DNA of 64,000 nt from Edaphochlamys debaryana (Eukaryota > Chlorophyta > Chlorophyceae > Chlamydomonadales). The stretch lies in the NCBI GenBank assembly GCA_016858145.1, contig JAEHOE010000020.1:806001-870000 (forward strand), in the 5' to 3' direction. The notes below the pieces were generated by a model, which did no database searches, was not told the origin of the DNA, and saw nothing but the letters and a program-made list of their open reading frames with translations. The position numbers were made by a program, and so were the translations under genes. This document shows, piece after piece, positions 46,886 to 57,507 of this stretch; position 1 is the first letter of the stretch, and every line of letters starts with the position of its first letter.

Positions 46886-49800
46886 ATGAGGCTCACTTGC
46901 GGCTATAGTAGAGCTACTAGTCATCACGGATGCGGCTTTCAGAGCCAAAGCGGGGCATGTCGGCACATCCTCGCAGTCCTCATACTCGCAGGCCTGTTCG
47001 CTGGGGCGAATGGTAGTGAGTCCGATTGGTGCATGGAAGCAATGGATGGGCCATTACGCCGGGGTGTGATGCGGGGCGTGTCGCACGAGTGTGACCCGCC
47101 CCACGCACGCCTCTGCCCTGACGGCCCCCAGCTGCGCCAGGCTGCGCCCCCCGCCACCCATCCGCCAGAAAAGCTTACCTCCCTCCCTGACTTCCCCACC
47201 CAGCATCCTGTACCTGCCTCCCCAAGTGGAGGTGGAGCGGCACCAACTACACCGGCTGCGCGCAGCCCAGGATCGGGGAAGCGCCCTGGTGCGTGGTGTA
47301 CCCCAACTGTACGGCGGACGGCACCGCGTCGTACTCGGAGCCGAGCGGCCAGCCGTGGGCGTACTGTACCGGAGGTAAGGGTGGCGCTGAGAGGGAAGCG
47401 GGGATGCTGTCCCACGGCGAGGAATTGGAGGAGGACTTGGCAGTAGAGCTGTAAGCATGGGTGCGCGAGATGGGCCCCGAGAGTCGGGTCTCGGGGTCAC
47501 GACGCATGCAACTGCCCAGAACCGCGGATTGATTAGCGCTAGCGGTGGCCGGTGGGGTCGTGGTGCCGCTTTTCGCCCCCCGTGTGTGTTGCGGTTAGGG
47601 GGGCTGGGAGAGCAGGGCGTGTGATGACGGGAAGCGCTGGGACTAGGGCCTCACGGACACAGAGGAGATGCAAGCGTGTTGGGAGGTAGGGCTGGAGGAA
47701 GGGATGTCAGGGCTGGGCGGGGCTGAGGCCCGGGTGCACGGCAGGGGTTTGTGGCCTTGTCCCTGACCTGTCCTGATCACGCGTGCGTGCCGTATGCCCG
47801 CGTGCCCCCTTTCCACCGCCCTGCAGTGCGCTGCACCTGCCTCTCGTCCTGGCGCTGGAGCGGCGCCAACTACAGCGGCTGCTCGCAGCCCCGGGGCCCC
47901 GGCGAGTCGCCCTGGTGCGTCGTCTACCCCAACTGCACCTGGGTCGACGGCATCTCGAGCTTCTCGGAGCCCTACGGCCAGCCCTGGGCCGCCTGCACCA
48001 TTCGTGAGTGCGCAACTGGCCCTGGACATGGGAGATTGCTCTTCCCCGTATGCTCGTCTTCGGCGAGCTGAGCACCGGTACCGGTAGTACGACTCTGGAC
48101 AACACGAGGTGGGGTAAGGGGCACGAGCCGCCATGCTGGTTTGGGCGTGGGCCAGTGGGCCGGTCTAAGGCGCTTGTGTTGCGCCGCCCTTGCGTGCTGC
48201 TCACGTGCGCAGCGGCACCCAAGCCGCCCCTACCACCGCCCAAGCCGCCCCTACCACCGCCCAAGCCGAGACCCCCGCCCTCGCCAAGACCACGGCCCTC
48301 TCCCCCGCGGCCCCCACGGCCGCCAACACCCCCATCCCCTCGGTCTCACCCCCCGAGCCCGCCCAAACCCCCAACCCCGCCGCCACGCCCACCGAAGCCC
48401 CCGGTCCCTCCGCCACGACCGCCCACGCCGCCGCTCCCACTCCCACGGCCCCCCAAGCCCCCGTCCCCACGGCCATCGCCCCCAAAACCACCGTCCCCAC
48501 GCCCCAAGCCACCGCCATCTCCCAGGCCCAAGCCGCCGAAGCCGCCCAGGCCTCCGTTGCCACGGCCTCCACGGCGGCCGCCCCCCACCCCTCCGCCTCC
48601 CCCCATGCCCAGCCCCAAGGCCAACGCAGTGCTCAAGTAAGCTGCGTTACTCATTGCACGCACGTATAGCGCTGCAGGACTTACACAACTGCGGGCTGAC
48701 GTGGCCTTGTTTCGTAGTTGGCCCTGGGTGCCTCATCACGCGCTTGCCTCCCTACCTGCAACCCAACACAACCCAACCTTCTACCCTGTGTTTCGGCCGC
48801 CCTGACGCCTGCAGCTGCCCAAGCATCGCCGGTTACGTGGCCAAGGCCAACGTCGACATAATCCACACCTACTCCCCAGCGAGCAACTGGCTGCTAATCG
48901 CGAACAAGCTTGACAACCTGAGCGCCAACTGTACGGCATCAGTCATCTGCGCCGGTTTTAGCTGGAGCGCGGCCTTCTCCCTCGGCAAAACGCTACGGCT
49001 CGCTGAGCCCACCGAACCCTTCAACGGCACCTGCCTCTACGCCAAGGTCGTGCGCAGCCCCCCGCCTCGCCCGCCCAAACCCCCCAGCCCGCCAAGCCCG
49101 CCGCCCCAGCCGCCCCGGGCCCCGGCCTCCACGACCCTCAACCCCGACATCCTCGCCCGCCGCCTGGCAGAGACGCAGGCCCTCGCACCCACCTTCAACA
49201 AGCTCATGGCCCCGGGGGCGGGCGGCCTTCTGGCCTTCCAGAACCTCCTCAAGAATGGCTCCGTCAGCGGGGTCGACCGCTCCAGCGTGTACATGAACGA
49301 CGATAAGACCACGGTCTCGTGGCAGACCATCGATGGGTGCCGCTTCTTTGCCCATGAGCCCTTCAATGACGGCTCCCTGTCCGGTGGCGGCGGCGGCGGC
49401 AGTGGCGGCGGTAGCGAAGGCGGGGTGCCAGGTGGCGGCGGCACGGCGGAGGAGGTATTGAGGGCGTTTCGAAGCCGTCGGGTGCTCCGAGGGGGCGGCA
49501 AAGGCGGCAGCAGCAGGCGCCGTCGAGCGGCTTCCGCTTCCGCTACGGGCGGCGTTGGCAACACCGACGGTACTGATGGCCCGTCAGGTCCAAGTCCCGG
49601 GGCGAAGCTGCGGAGTGCAGCCGTCGGCAGCCGACGACAGCATGCCAGGCACCAGAGGAAGGGGGATCGGCGGCGGCGGCTGTCCCTCATGCCCACCGGG
49701 GAGCTGGCGTGCGGGCGCGCACTCGTCCTGTCGCCGTACTACGGTGAAATCTTTTCAACTGCGGCAAGCGTAGCCGCCACGCTCGAATATGCAGGCGAGT

Positions 49801-52121
49801 GGGGGCCTGGTGAGCCTCCAGCAGAAGGCATGGCAGCTCTGCGGGACCGGAAAGCCTCTTCGTCTGACCCACGCGCCCCTTGCCCCCTGCCTGCCGTCGC
49901 CCTTCCTACCTGTGTTACGTGTCATGCATCAGGCTATGAGGTCACGGCCGTCAGGACCGCTCTGGACGCGGCGTATCTGGAGAACTTCAAGGGCTGGGGC
50001 AACTACGACTACGTGTTCATCGAGACGCATGCCCCCTAGCGGTGTGCGGTACGGGTATCGCCGCCCGAACTGGTTCCTTTTGGGCGCAAACATCTTGTAT
50101 AGCCCGGAGAACTACGCGCTTTTCCTCGAGTACGTAAAGGGCAACATTGAGCTTGACAATTATGGCAGCATATGGATCACGCCCGACTTCTTCCAGTGAG
50201 TCTGACGGACGGGAGTCGGGAGTCCGGACGCTGGTGCAAAGGGGTGGGGCGGCGGAGCGGTGATCCCCGGATCTAAGACAGTGCGGTTGTGAGAAGGCTT
50301 GCAAGTTGCAACATGCCCCCCACCCCATCAACAAAACAACATCGTCACCCTCTTGTCCGGTGCCCCGCCGTGCCCGCCGTCGCCCCCATGCTGCTCCGCC
50401 CTGCCCGCAGGGAGCACACGGGTGACATGGGCCAAACCATCGTGTTTCTCTCCGCGTGCCACTCTGCCGCCAACCCCTCCCTGGCCAACGTGTTTAGTTC
50501 GAAGGGCTCTCCGTGAGTCCCATGCGCTGCGGGACTCTCTTAGCGCGGGGCCCCGCAGACGGCTCCTGCTGCTGCCCTGCAACCGCAGGGCCTTCCTGGG
50601 GTACACAAGAGAGGTGTACGCTCAAGAGTACGTCAAGTTCAATCTGAAAGTCACTCAGATGCTGGTACGGCATCTGGGAACGGGCGGGGTGTCACGAACG
50701 AACCAGCATGTCCTATCGTACCCACCATGTCTGTCTGTTCCCAAGCTGGGAATGAAGACGCGCACCTTCGCACGCTCAGCTTACTGGCGAAGTCTTGGGT
50801 CGATACCGATTCAGCGGAGCAAAGATCACTCCTTACAGGCTCGGCGGCTCTACTAGCCGCGCTCTCACAATATGCTTGGTCTGTCCGTGAAGTAAGCAAC
50901 ACCGGCAAGCTGTACCAGAGAGCTTGGGAACAGAAACCGCTTCGTGGCTGTCCCCGCGCTATTCCCCCCTCATCCCCAACCGTACGACAACATCTCCGCC
51001 GGTGAATGCCCATCCTACCATCTTACGCTACCGTACTCAGCCTCGACGCAGCTCAGCCGACTGCGGCGAGCAAAAGCTAGATGCGAATTCGCCAATGCAG
51101 CAATTGGGTTCGTGCGGGCCCTTCCCTGCGCCGCCGACCCTTGGACTTCCCGCGCAGTCGCCTCCATGAACGTCCCGGGCACGGTGACACGCCAGTGCCC
51201 GACAGGGGGGGCACGGGCTTCCCCTTAGCGAGCGTGCGTCAGGTGGACTCCTGCCGTAACGTGTGATGCCCACGTGGCAGGTGGACGAGACCATGGTCAA
51301 GGACCTTCCAAACTACGGAGCTTTCACGCACTTTGACTTCTACGGCAACAAGTACCTCAGCATCCGCTGCAAACGGGTCAAGCACTTCGACATCAAGCTC
51401 CGGTACTGGATGTATGTGAGTCGGGCCCCTTCCCATTGGTTGTGGACTCGCTGAGGCCCTTGGTGCTGTGCTACCTGTTGATAAGAGCTTGGGGTGCGGT
51501 TTGCGTGGGGGTGCAGCGGTGTATGCACATGAGGGCTCGGCAGGCAGGGGCAAGCCAGCCAAGGGGTCCGTCCAGGACCAGATCTCAGCCTGGGCGAACC
51601 CAACCCCTGCTCAGCTGCTCTCGCCAAACGTTCCTCCTGCAACGCCCCTGATCTCTCCCTCTCCCGCCGTTCAAACCGTGCAGGAGGTGTCTGTGACAGC
51701 CGGCGACTATTGGACTTCCACGTACTTCAAGGGCGGCGCCGTGGGCTCGGGCTGCCTGGGCGCCACGTGCGCTCGGACCAATCTCTCCTGCGGCGCGGCG
51801 TACATGAATTTCAGGCAGGACCCAAGCTTTGACGTGGTGCACATAGACATGCAAGGCGCGCGCGAGGCCGGACTGTGGGATGACTGGGCCGTTGTTGTGC
51901 TGTCGGGGGGGTGGACGGGCCCAAAGACCATGGGGCGCGTGGAGGTGCAGATACCCCCCAAGCCGGGGTACTTTGCGGGCATCTGGCCCGCCGGCCTGTT
52001 TCCGTACACGGCAGGTTTATCCAAGATGCTGTCATGCGACGATTATGCGGTGACGGACCTGGAGTTGTACGCGGTCGGGAATCCGGGGTACGAGGTGTGG
52101 GATGTGGTCCTCTTGTGGTGA
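46886..52121 (+). CDS. predicted secreted chimera: Cys/Trp-rich modules, Pro-rich stalk, PAN-like, caspase-fold domain; ~963 aa with one frameshift
   Basis: Exons: 46886-47012, 47204-47374, 47827-48003, 48213-48636, 48815-49794, 49933-50195, 50411-50512, 50589-50664, 51281-51415 and 51684-52121. The signal peptide core is ILAVLILAGLFAGANG. Two ~57-aa modules follow, each one exon (CTCLPKWRWSGTNYTGC and CTCLSSWRWSGANYSGC, both with PWCVVYPNC), somewhat like FN2/kringle modules. Then comes a ~140-aa Pro-rich stalk. A PAN/apple-like segment follows (CPSIAGYVAK...CAGFSWS...GTCLYAKV), then a basic, Gly-rich linker. The next domain reads CGRALVLSPYYGEIF, LEYAGYEVTAV, YDYVFIETHAP and IVFLSACHSAANPSL, then PAFLGYTREVY. 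This strand order with a His and an 'AC' Cys is the caspase-fold (clan CD) pattern, so a peptidase-like role is inferred. A final ~190 aa is unassigned. The frame breaks at C5 (50032-50036), and the intron 49795-49932 has a GC donor. A missed exon in 50665-51280 is possible. Confidence 0.7.
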
Positions 52122-52682
52122 GCGGGTAGCGGTCACGCACAATCTTGGGAACTGAAGGGCGCGCGGCGCTGAAGGACCATAATACCGTACTGGGGTCATA
52201 CTAACGCTGACTGACCCTGTCTGGATTCACGCTACGCTGGATGCAGCGGCGGTGGTGCGTGAAGGTTGCTTGCGCCGCCTGACGGGGTCCTTGTGGGCGC
52301 TGGGTGACGCAGGGGGACCATGTTGTTGTACTGCTGGGGGCCTACATTCATTCAGGCGGCTGGAACATGCGACGGGTAGAGTCAGAGACGTGTGCGGCTG
52401 GAGCCGGCGAAGGAGTAGTGCGCGTGCGGGTCGAGGGAAGATGGCGAGGGACGATGGCGGGGGACGATGGCGAGACTCGGGGCGCGGGTGGGGGTATGAG
52501 GCAGAGCCCGCACGCAGAGACCCATGACCTGTACGCAAGCATGTTAGACTGTAGGAACGCGAGACCTTGACGCACAGAAACGGTGTATGCAGTGTCGTAT
52601 GGCACGACAGCCCATGCCGAGGTCCCGAGGAAGGGGCTTGCGCGAAAGCCCGCAGACCGCTTCCCAACTCCGCCGCTCGACC
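52122..52682. other. intergenic, 5' flank of LRR copy K
   Basis: The last ~140 bp (52540-52682) match 61560-61713 upstream of LRR copy L (GGAACGCGAGACCTTGACGC in both), so the duplication that produced K and L included their 5' flank. No other feature was found. Confidence 0.5.
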
Positions 52683-54854
52683 ATGGCCACAACTGACGCA
52701 GACGCTAGGCCGTTGGGGGAGCTCCTGCTCATCCCGGACGTGCTGAGAAGCATTCTGGGGCGTCAGGCCTGCGGAGCGCCGTGCCCTGCGCCTGTTCAGC
52801 AGGGCAGTGCGCTTGACACATGACCAGACAGCTTACATGATCAATATATTACCGAACGGAGTCGCTGAGGATTCGGAGGTCGCGCTTCGCAGCATCCTCG
52901 GGCGTGGCTGCAGGCCAACTTATGTGACCCTGGGCGTGGCTGGCGCTAATGAAGAGCAGCAGATCAACACGTAAGAGCCTGTGGCGCTTGACCTGACTTC
53001 GCCGTTGCTCGCGCGCGGTCGTCAAGATCCCGCGCTCTTGCCCTCACAGGCTGCGGCTGCTGCGCTTGTTCGCGGACGTGTCGGGGATTGAGCCGCTGCC
53101 CACGAAGTCCCTCTCTCTCAACGCGGCGGCCTTCAGCGAGGACACAGCGGACATGGTCGCGGCCGCATTCCCTCGGCTGGAGGAGCTATCTTTGAACAGC
53201 AGTTCAATGGACGAGGCGAAGGTGGACGCTAATGCCTTGGCTCCGGGCTTGAGGAAACTCCTGTGCTCAGAGGTCTGCCCGCCCAGCCTTAGCACGCTGC
53301 ACGTCAGTGTCGGCACCTGCACGCTGCTGACGCCCGCCCTGATTGCCGCCATGGCGAACGGAGCTCCCCGGTTAAGAGAGCTGAAACTGATGCCGAGCCG
53401 GCTGGACAGCGCCGAGCAGGTCCTCCCGCTTGCCGGCATGACCAACCTGATGGCGCGCGATCTCCTTTACTGCGGAGCCCGGGTCTTGCAGCCGCTCCTC
53501 TCCCCTCTGACAGCCTTGGGAACTTTGTCGTTGCTCGGAGTAACCGGCACTAACGGTCTACCGCTCAGCCTCTCGGGAGTAGATATGCCGTTCAACTTGG
53601 GTAGTCTCCGTGTCTACAACAACAACTTGGAAATCAGCAGCCTGCATCAACTTCCAAACCTGACGGGCCTGTCTGCCCAAGCCCTGGCATTCCCCACCGA
53701 GTGTCCTCCTCTGGGGTCTTCCCAAGGGCCCGCGGACTGGCTTCTGCCGCCCAAGCTTGCCTCCATCTTTCTCACGGACCAAGCCCCGGAGGTGCTGGCG
53801 GCGCTGCGCGCATCGCCTGTGAGCTGAGGTGGCACCTGACTCTGGCGCTCGAGGGCGGCCGCCACTTCGATGCGGGCACGGGGGCCCTGACGCCCCTCGG
53901 GGAGGCGGCGCTCTGCGATGCTGCGGGCTTGCTGGCCGGGAGGATGGAGTCCGAGTCCCGTGTCGATGTCCAATCGGCGCGGGACTGGGGCGTGCGCGAT
54001 CCCCTGTTGGGGGCCGCGGACGGAGGAGAGGGCGCAGCGGTCAGTGGCCGGCGCAGCCACACGGCGTGGCTCGAGGCGCTTGGCGCAGCGGGCGTTCCCC
54101 GCCTGGGGCTGCACGGCGTCAGGCTTGGTCACCTGGACATAGCCGCGCTAGCTTCGCACACTCGGCTCAAGGTGAGGCGGGGAACGGGAAGCACGGGGGC
54201 GCGCTGGGTGCAATCGCGCGTATGGGCCTGCTGCATGGGGCCTGAATTGTCGAGCGCTTTGCGCACCTTGTTGCCACCCGTTGCCCAAACATACCTATCA
54301 GCCCACGCCCTTTTCGACCCCCTCCGCAGACTCTGGACCTCAATGCGCCTACGGAGTTCCCGGGCTCAGCGCTGCTGATGTTTGCGTGCGCGCCGCGGCT
54401 GAAGGCTCTGTACCTGGTGAGCTAGCGGCGGCTTCGACGGGGCACACGCTCGGAGCCAAGCGCAACATCGTGCACTGCGCTGCAGCGAGCCGTCTGAGGT
54501 GCAGCCAGCAGAGCCAGCCCCCACTGCGTTGCCATGTCCTGAGAGGACAGTGCTGAGGCCTCTTTGCCGTTGTCATGTGCTGACACACGTCCGACGCTCC
54601 GGCTCCCACAGGACATCGACGCCTGGCGCAGCCCCGACGGCAGCGACCCCCTGGGCGGGGCCCCGGGCGCACGTGAGGTGCTGCTGGGGCTCAACGTCGG
54701 CAACCCGCACCTCAACGTGGAGCTGGCGCGCAGTGACACGTACGATGATGACGGGGTCCGAGAGCAGCTCCGCGCCCTCCGGTCTGACCTGGGGGAAGCA
54801 CTGCGGCTGCTGCCGGGTGGCGGGCCCAACCGCCTGCGCATTTACGACCTGTAG
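52683..54854 (+). pseudogene. F-box-like/LRR gene copy K, two frameshifts
   Basis: Family exons lie at 52683-52970, 53050-54171, 54330-54416 and 54612-54854. Exon 1 starts MATTDADARPLGELLLIPDV, the same F-box-like opening as copy L, but lacks ~8 bp near 52755. The ATG frame ends at 52823 after 46 residues, while the old frame continues as AERRALRLFSRAV. Exon 2 is open from 53050 (LRLLRLFADVSGIEPLP) through LRR-like segments to a TGA at 53825-53827, where 4 bp (CGCC) present in copy L are missing. The downstream frame resumes (RWHLTLALEGGRHFD) and keeps intact splice sites to a final LRIYDL. A protein from an internal start in exon 2 is possible but not supported. Confidence 0.75.
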
Positions 54855-56141
54855 CACACATGGAAGCCGGGGATGACGCGGGCGGGGGAACATGGAGGCA
54901 GGCTAGGACACCGCAGGGCTCTGGCGGCCGCTACCTAGGTCTCGTAATGCAGCAACGGTTGGGAGCGTGAGGCCTAGCTGGCATGCTACGTCTGGGCGGG
55001 GTGTCCTCGAATTGCCGTGTTTGGAGTGCGTACGGGCGGGGGGTATCGGGAGTGCGGCCGCTTGAGCCACACGCAGGCCAATCAAGGACGGGGCGGCCAA
55101 GCCAGGCGAATGAAGCAGGATCTGCCTAGTTGTGTGCGTGTGAGGCTGCTGTGTCGCAGGGGTTGACGGATGCGGGGCTTGGATAGGGTGGAGGTCTGAG
55201 ACGACGGTGTGTGGCTTGGAGGGGTGCTTGCTCTAAGCTCGATGGACCATAATCATCCCGAAGGCTGGACCGCAATTGGCTTGAACCAGGCCTCTTGGAC
55301 CGGCGGGGATTGTTTGCTACTCACACTTCAGTCCGCATAGCACCACAGACTCCCGCGGGGACCAACAGGCCCCCGGATTATAGTGCGCCCACGGTGACCA
55401 CGGGGAATGGGTCGCGTAGCAGATGGGTGAGGGGCTCAGCCCTTTTCCGCCCCCATGGGGGCGCCCCGCTTGTTGATGAGTGGGAAGAGGCACGTGACGT
55501 AGCTGTGGCTGCAGATGACTGATGGCGGCCTTTCTTATCAGCCTGCCGGGTGGAGCACGAGCATTGAGAGGACCGAGGGGCCTGAGCCGAGTTGCGGGCT
55601 ATTGAGTGGTCGCATGCATCGATGAGGCAGCTTAGCGCGTTGATGCGGGTGCAGTACCGGTATACGGCACAGGGTCATGCTGTGATTGGGCATTCAAATC
55701 GTCTCCTTGTCCCGTGTCACATGCCACGGACTGCCAAACACTGTTTAGTTAGGCCTGTAATATCTCTGCACGCGCCCACCTCACTCACAGCCGGTGCGTG
55801 GAGGATGGTTGGGCGGATGGGCCCGTTGGCGTCAAACCTTCCGCGCCATCTCTGAGACGCGGTGTACGTTACGTTGTCGGCCGGAATCTGTGGTTCGCGT
55901 GTGCCTCGCGTGCTCGCTCGGAACTCATCGCGCCTTGACACGCCATGGCCACGTCCATGGCCGCGGCGACCTTTAAGCTCACGCGCGCGGCCACCGTCCT
56001 CAGCCTGCGTTGCTACCAGTGGTTGCGGAGGCATCGCTGTGCTTGGCGAGAGCTGACGCGCGACGCGACGGGCCTTCCACCCATGGTTGATGTCGCCATC
56101 GTACGCCCTGCCCCGCCACGCCACGCCACGCAGGCCGCCTC
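54855..56141. other. intergenic with flank sequences repeated near copy L
   Basis: 54855-54944 is almost identical to 63911-64000 (3' flank of copy L). 55374-55470 (GGATTATAGTGCGCCCACG and following) resembles 61188-61300. No gene could be supported. Confidence 0.55.
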
Positions 56142-57507
56142 ATGGTGCGGCACTACATCGAGTACGACCCCTCCGGCAGGGCCACGTGCAAGAGTAAGCA
56201 GTGGTTGCATGGTACCTGCAGTCCCTGCTGCCCCCCGGGTGCGCTGCCGGCTGCCCCTCCATGTCGCCCTCAGTGCGCCCTGGCCCTCCGAAGCCCTCCT
56301 TGGGCCCCGGCCCCAACCCCCCTCAAGTCCTGATCCCGCCCCCACCCCTCCCCCCCGCCGCGCTGCAGCCTGCAAGCACAAGATCCCCAAGGGCGCGCTG
56401 CGGCTGTGCGTCAACCAGTCGCTGGAGACCTCGGAGATGCAGCAGAAGGACTACAGGTGGGTGCGATCCCTTTGGCGTTTGCTGGGGCCTGCCTTCCGCC
56501 TGTCACGCGCCCTCGCCCCACAACGCCGGACCTGGCCCAACCCGACCGCGTGCAACTTGGAGCCCGTTGCGCACTCGCCTGCCTCGCCTCAATGTCCTCG
56601 TCGTGCTGCACCTCCCTACGGTCCTACGGTGCTAGCGCCCCTGGAACCCTCCTTCCCTTCCCTCCCGCTTCCCTCGCGCAGGCACCTGGTGCTGGCCTGC
56701 CTGGACCCCGCCACTCTGAGGGGCGTGGTGCGCCACACCTTCGACCTCGACCGCCTGGTGGCGGCGCTGCAGGCGCGTGGGCAGGGGGGAGTGGGGGATG
56801 GGCCCCAGCAGGCGGTTGGGCCCTCGTTGGCCGTGGGCACCTAGATATGGCATGGCAACAATTGAATCAGTATGCGATGCACGGGGTGTCGCGGTGCGCT
56901 TGATCCCAAGCCTTGGCCCTGTACCGCTGCCCATGACCTTACAGCCCTTACCCTTTCCCCTGCAGCCGGCCGACCAGGCCAAGGCGCGGTCTGTCATGGA
57001 GCGGGCGCTCAAGACCGTACCGGTGCCTGCCAGCGTGGCGCAGGGGGCGGCGGCCAGGAGGGCAGAGGCAGCAGGAGCCCCCGCCGCGGATCGGTCTCGC
57101 TTGGCAAAGTGCCGCATCCTTACTCTTGCCCTGCGCACTGTGCCTCTCACCCCAAACCCCCCTTTGCCTCACTCCCCCCGTTCCCCCACCCTCCGGCCCA
57201 GGCCGCGCCCCGCAAGAAGCAAGGGATGACGGAGGCCGAGGCGGAGGCGGAGGCGGGGGCTGTGGCCCAGGCCCAGCTCATGTCGGCGCTCGCGGCCGCC
57301 GGCCTGCTGCCGCTGATGTCTCCGCTGGCGATGCCAATGCAGATGCAGATGCCGATGCAGTTCTCATTGCCGGTGCCGTTCCAGCCGCCGCCGCTGGCCC
57401 TGGCGCCGCCCACGCCCACGCCCGCGCCCAAGGCCCCGGCCGGGGCGGGGTCAGCGGCGGGCAAGCGGCGGCGCACGCGGGCGGCGGAGGACGACGACGA
57501 CGAGTGA
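56142..57507 (+). CDS. PARP-type zinc-finger protein, third paralogue, ~200 aa
   Basis: Exons 56142-56193, 56369-56456 and 56682-56790 join in phase, and the last exon is 57202-57507. The exon from 56966 has an unclear donor; 57016 and 57034 both keep phase. The finger reads IEYDPSGRATCKTCKHKIPK with Cys-x2-Cys (the animal PARP spacing, unlike its two paralogues), then QQKDYRHLVLACLD, where the His and Cys are four residues apart. The last exon is nearly identical to 39007-39342 (AAPRKKQGMTEAEAEAEAGA, LMSPLAMPMQMQMPMQF) but has four Glu-Ala units against eight. A nuclear DNA-binding role is inferred from the finger. The abnormal His/Cys spacing and unclear donor make this copy the least certain of the three. 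Confidence 0.65.

Noticed and set aside
48141..48812. Alternative frame through the Pro-rich exon (Arg/His-rich)
   Set aside because: The phase from three upstream Cys-rich exons selects the Pro-rich frame; the Arg/His-rich one is its shadow.
50727..51228. Possible extra exon(s) of the secreted chimera between 50665 and 51280
   Set aside because: Some stretches look coding, but no acceptor/donor pair with matching phase stood out. Skipping from 50664 to 51281 keeps phase 0.
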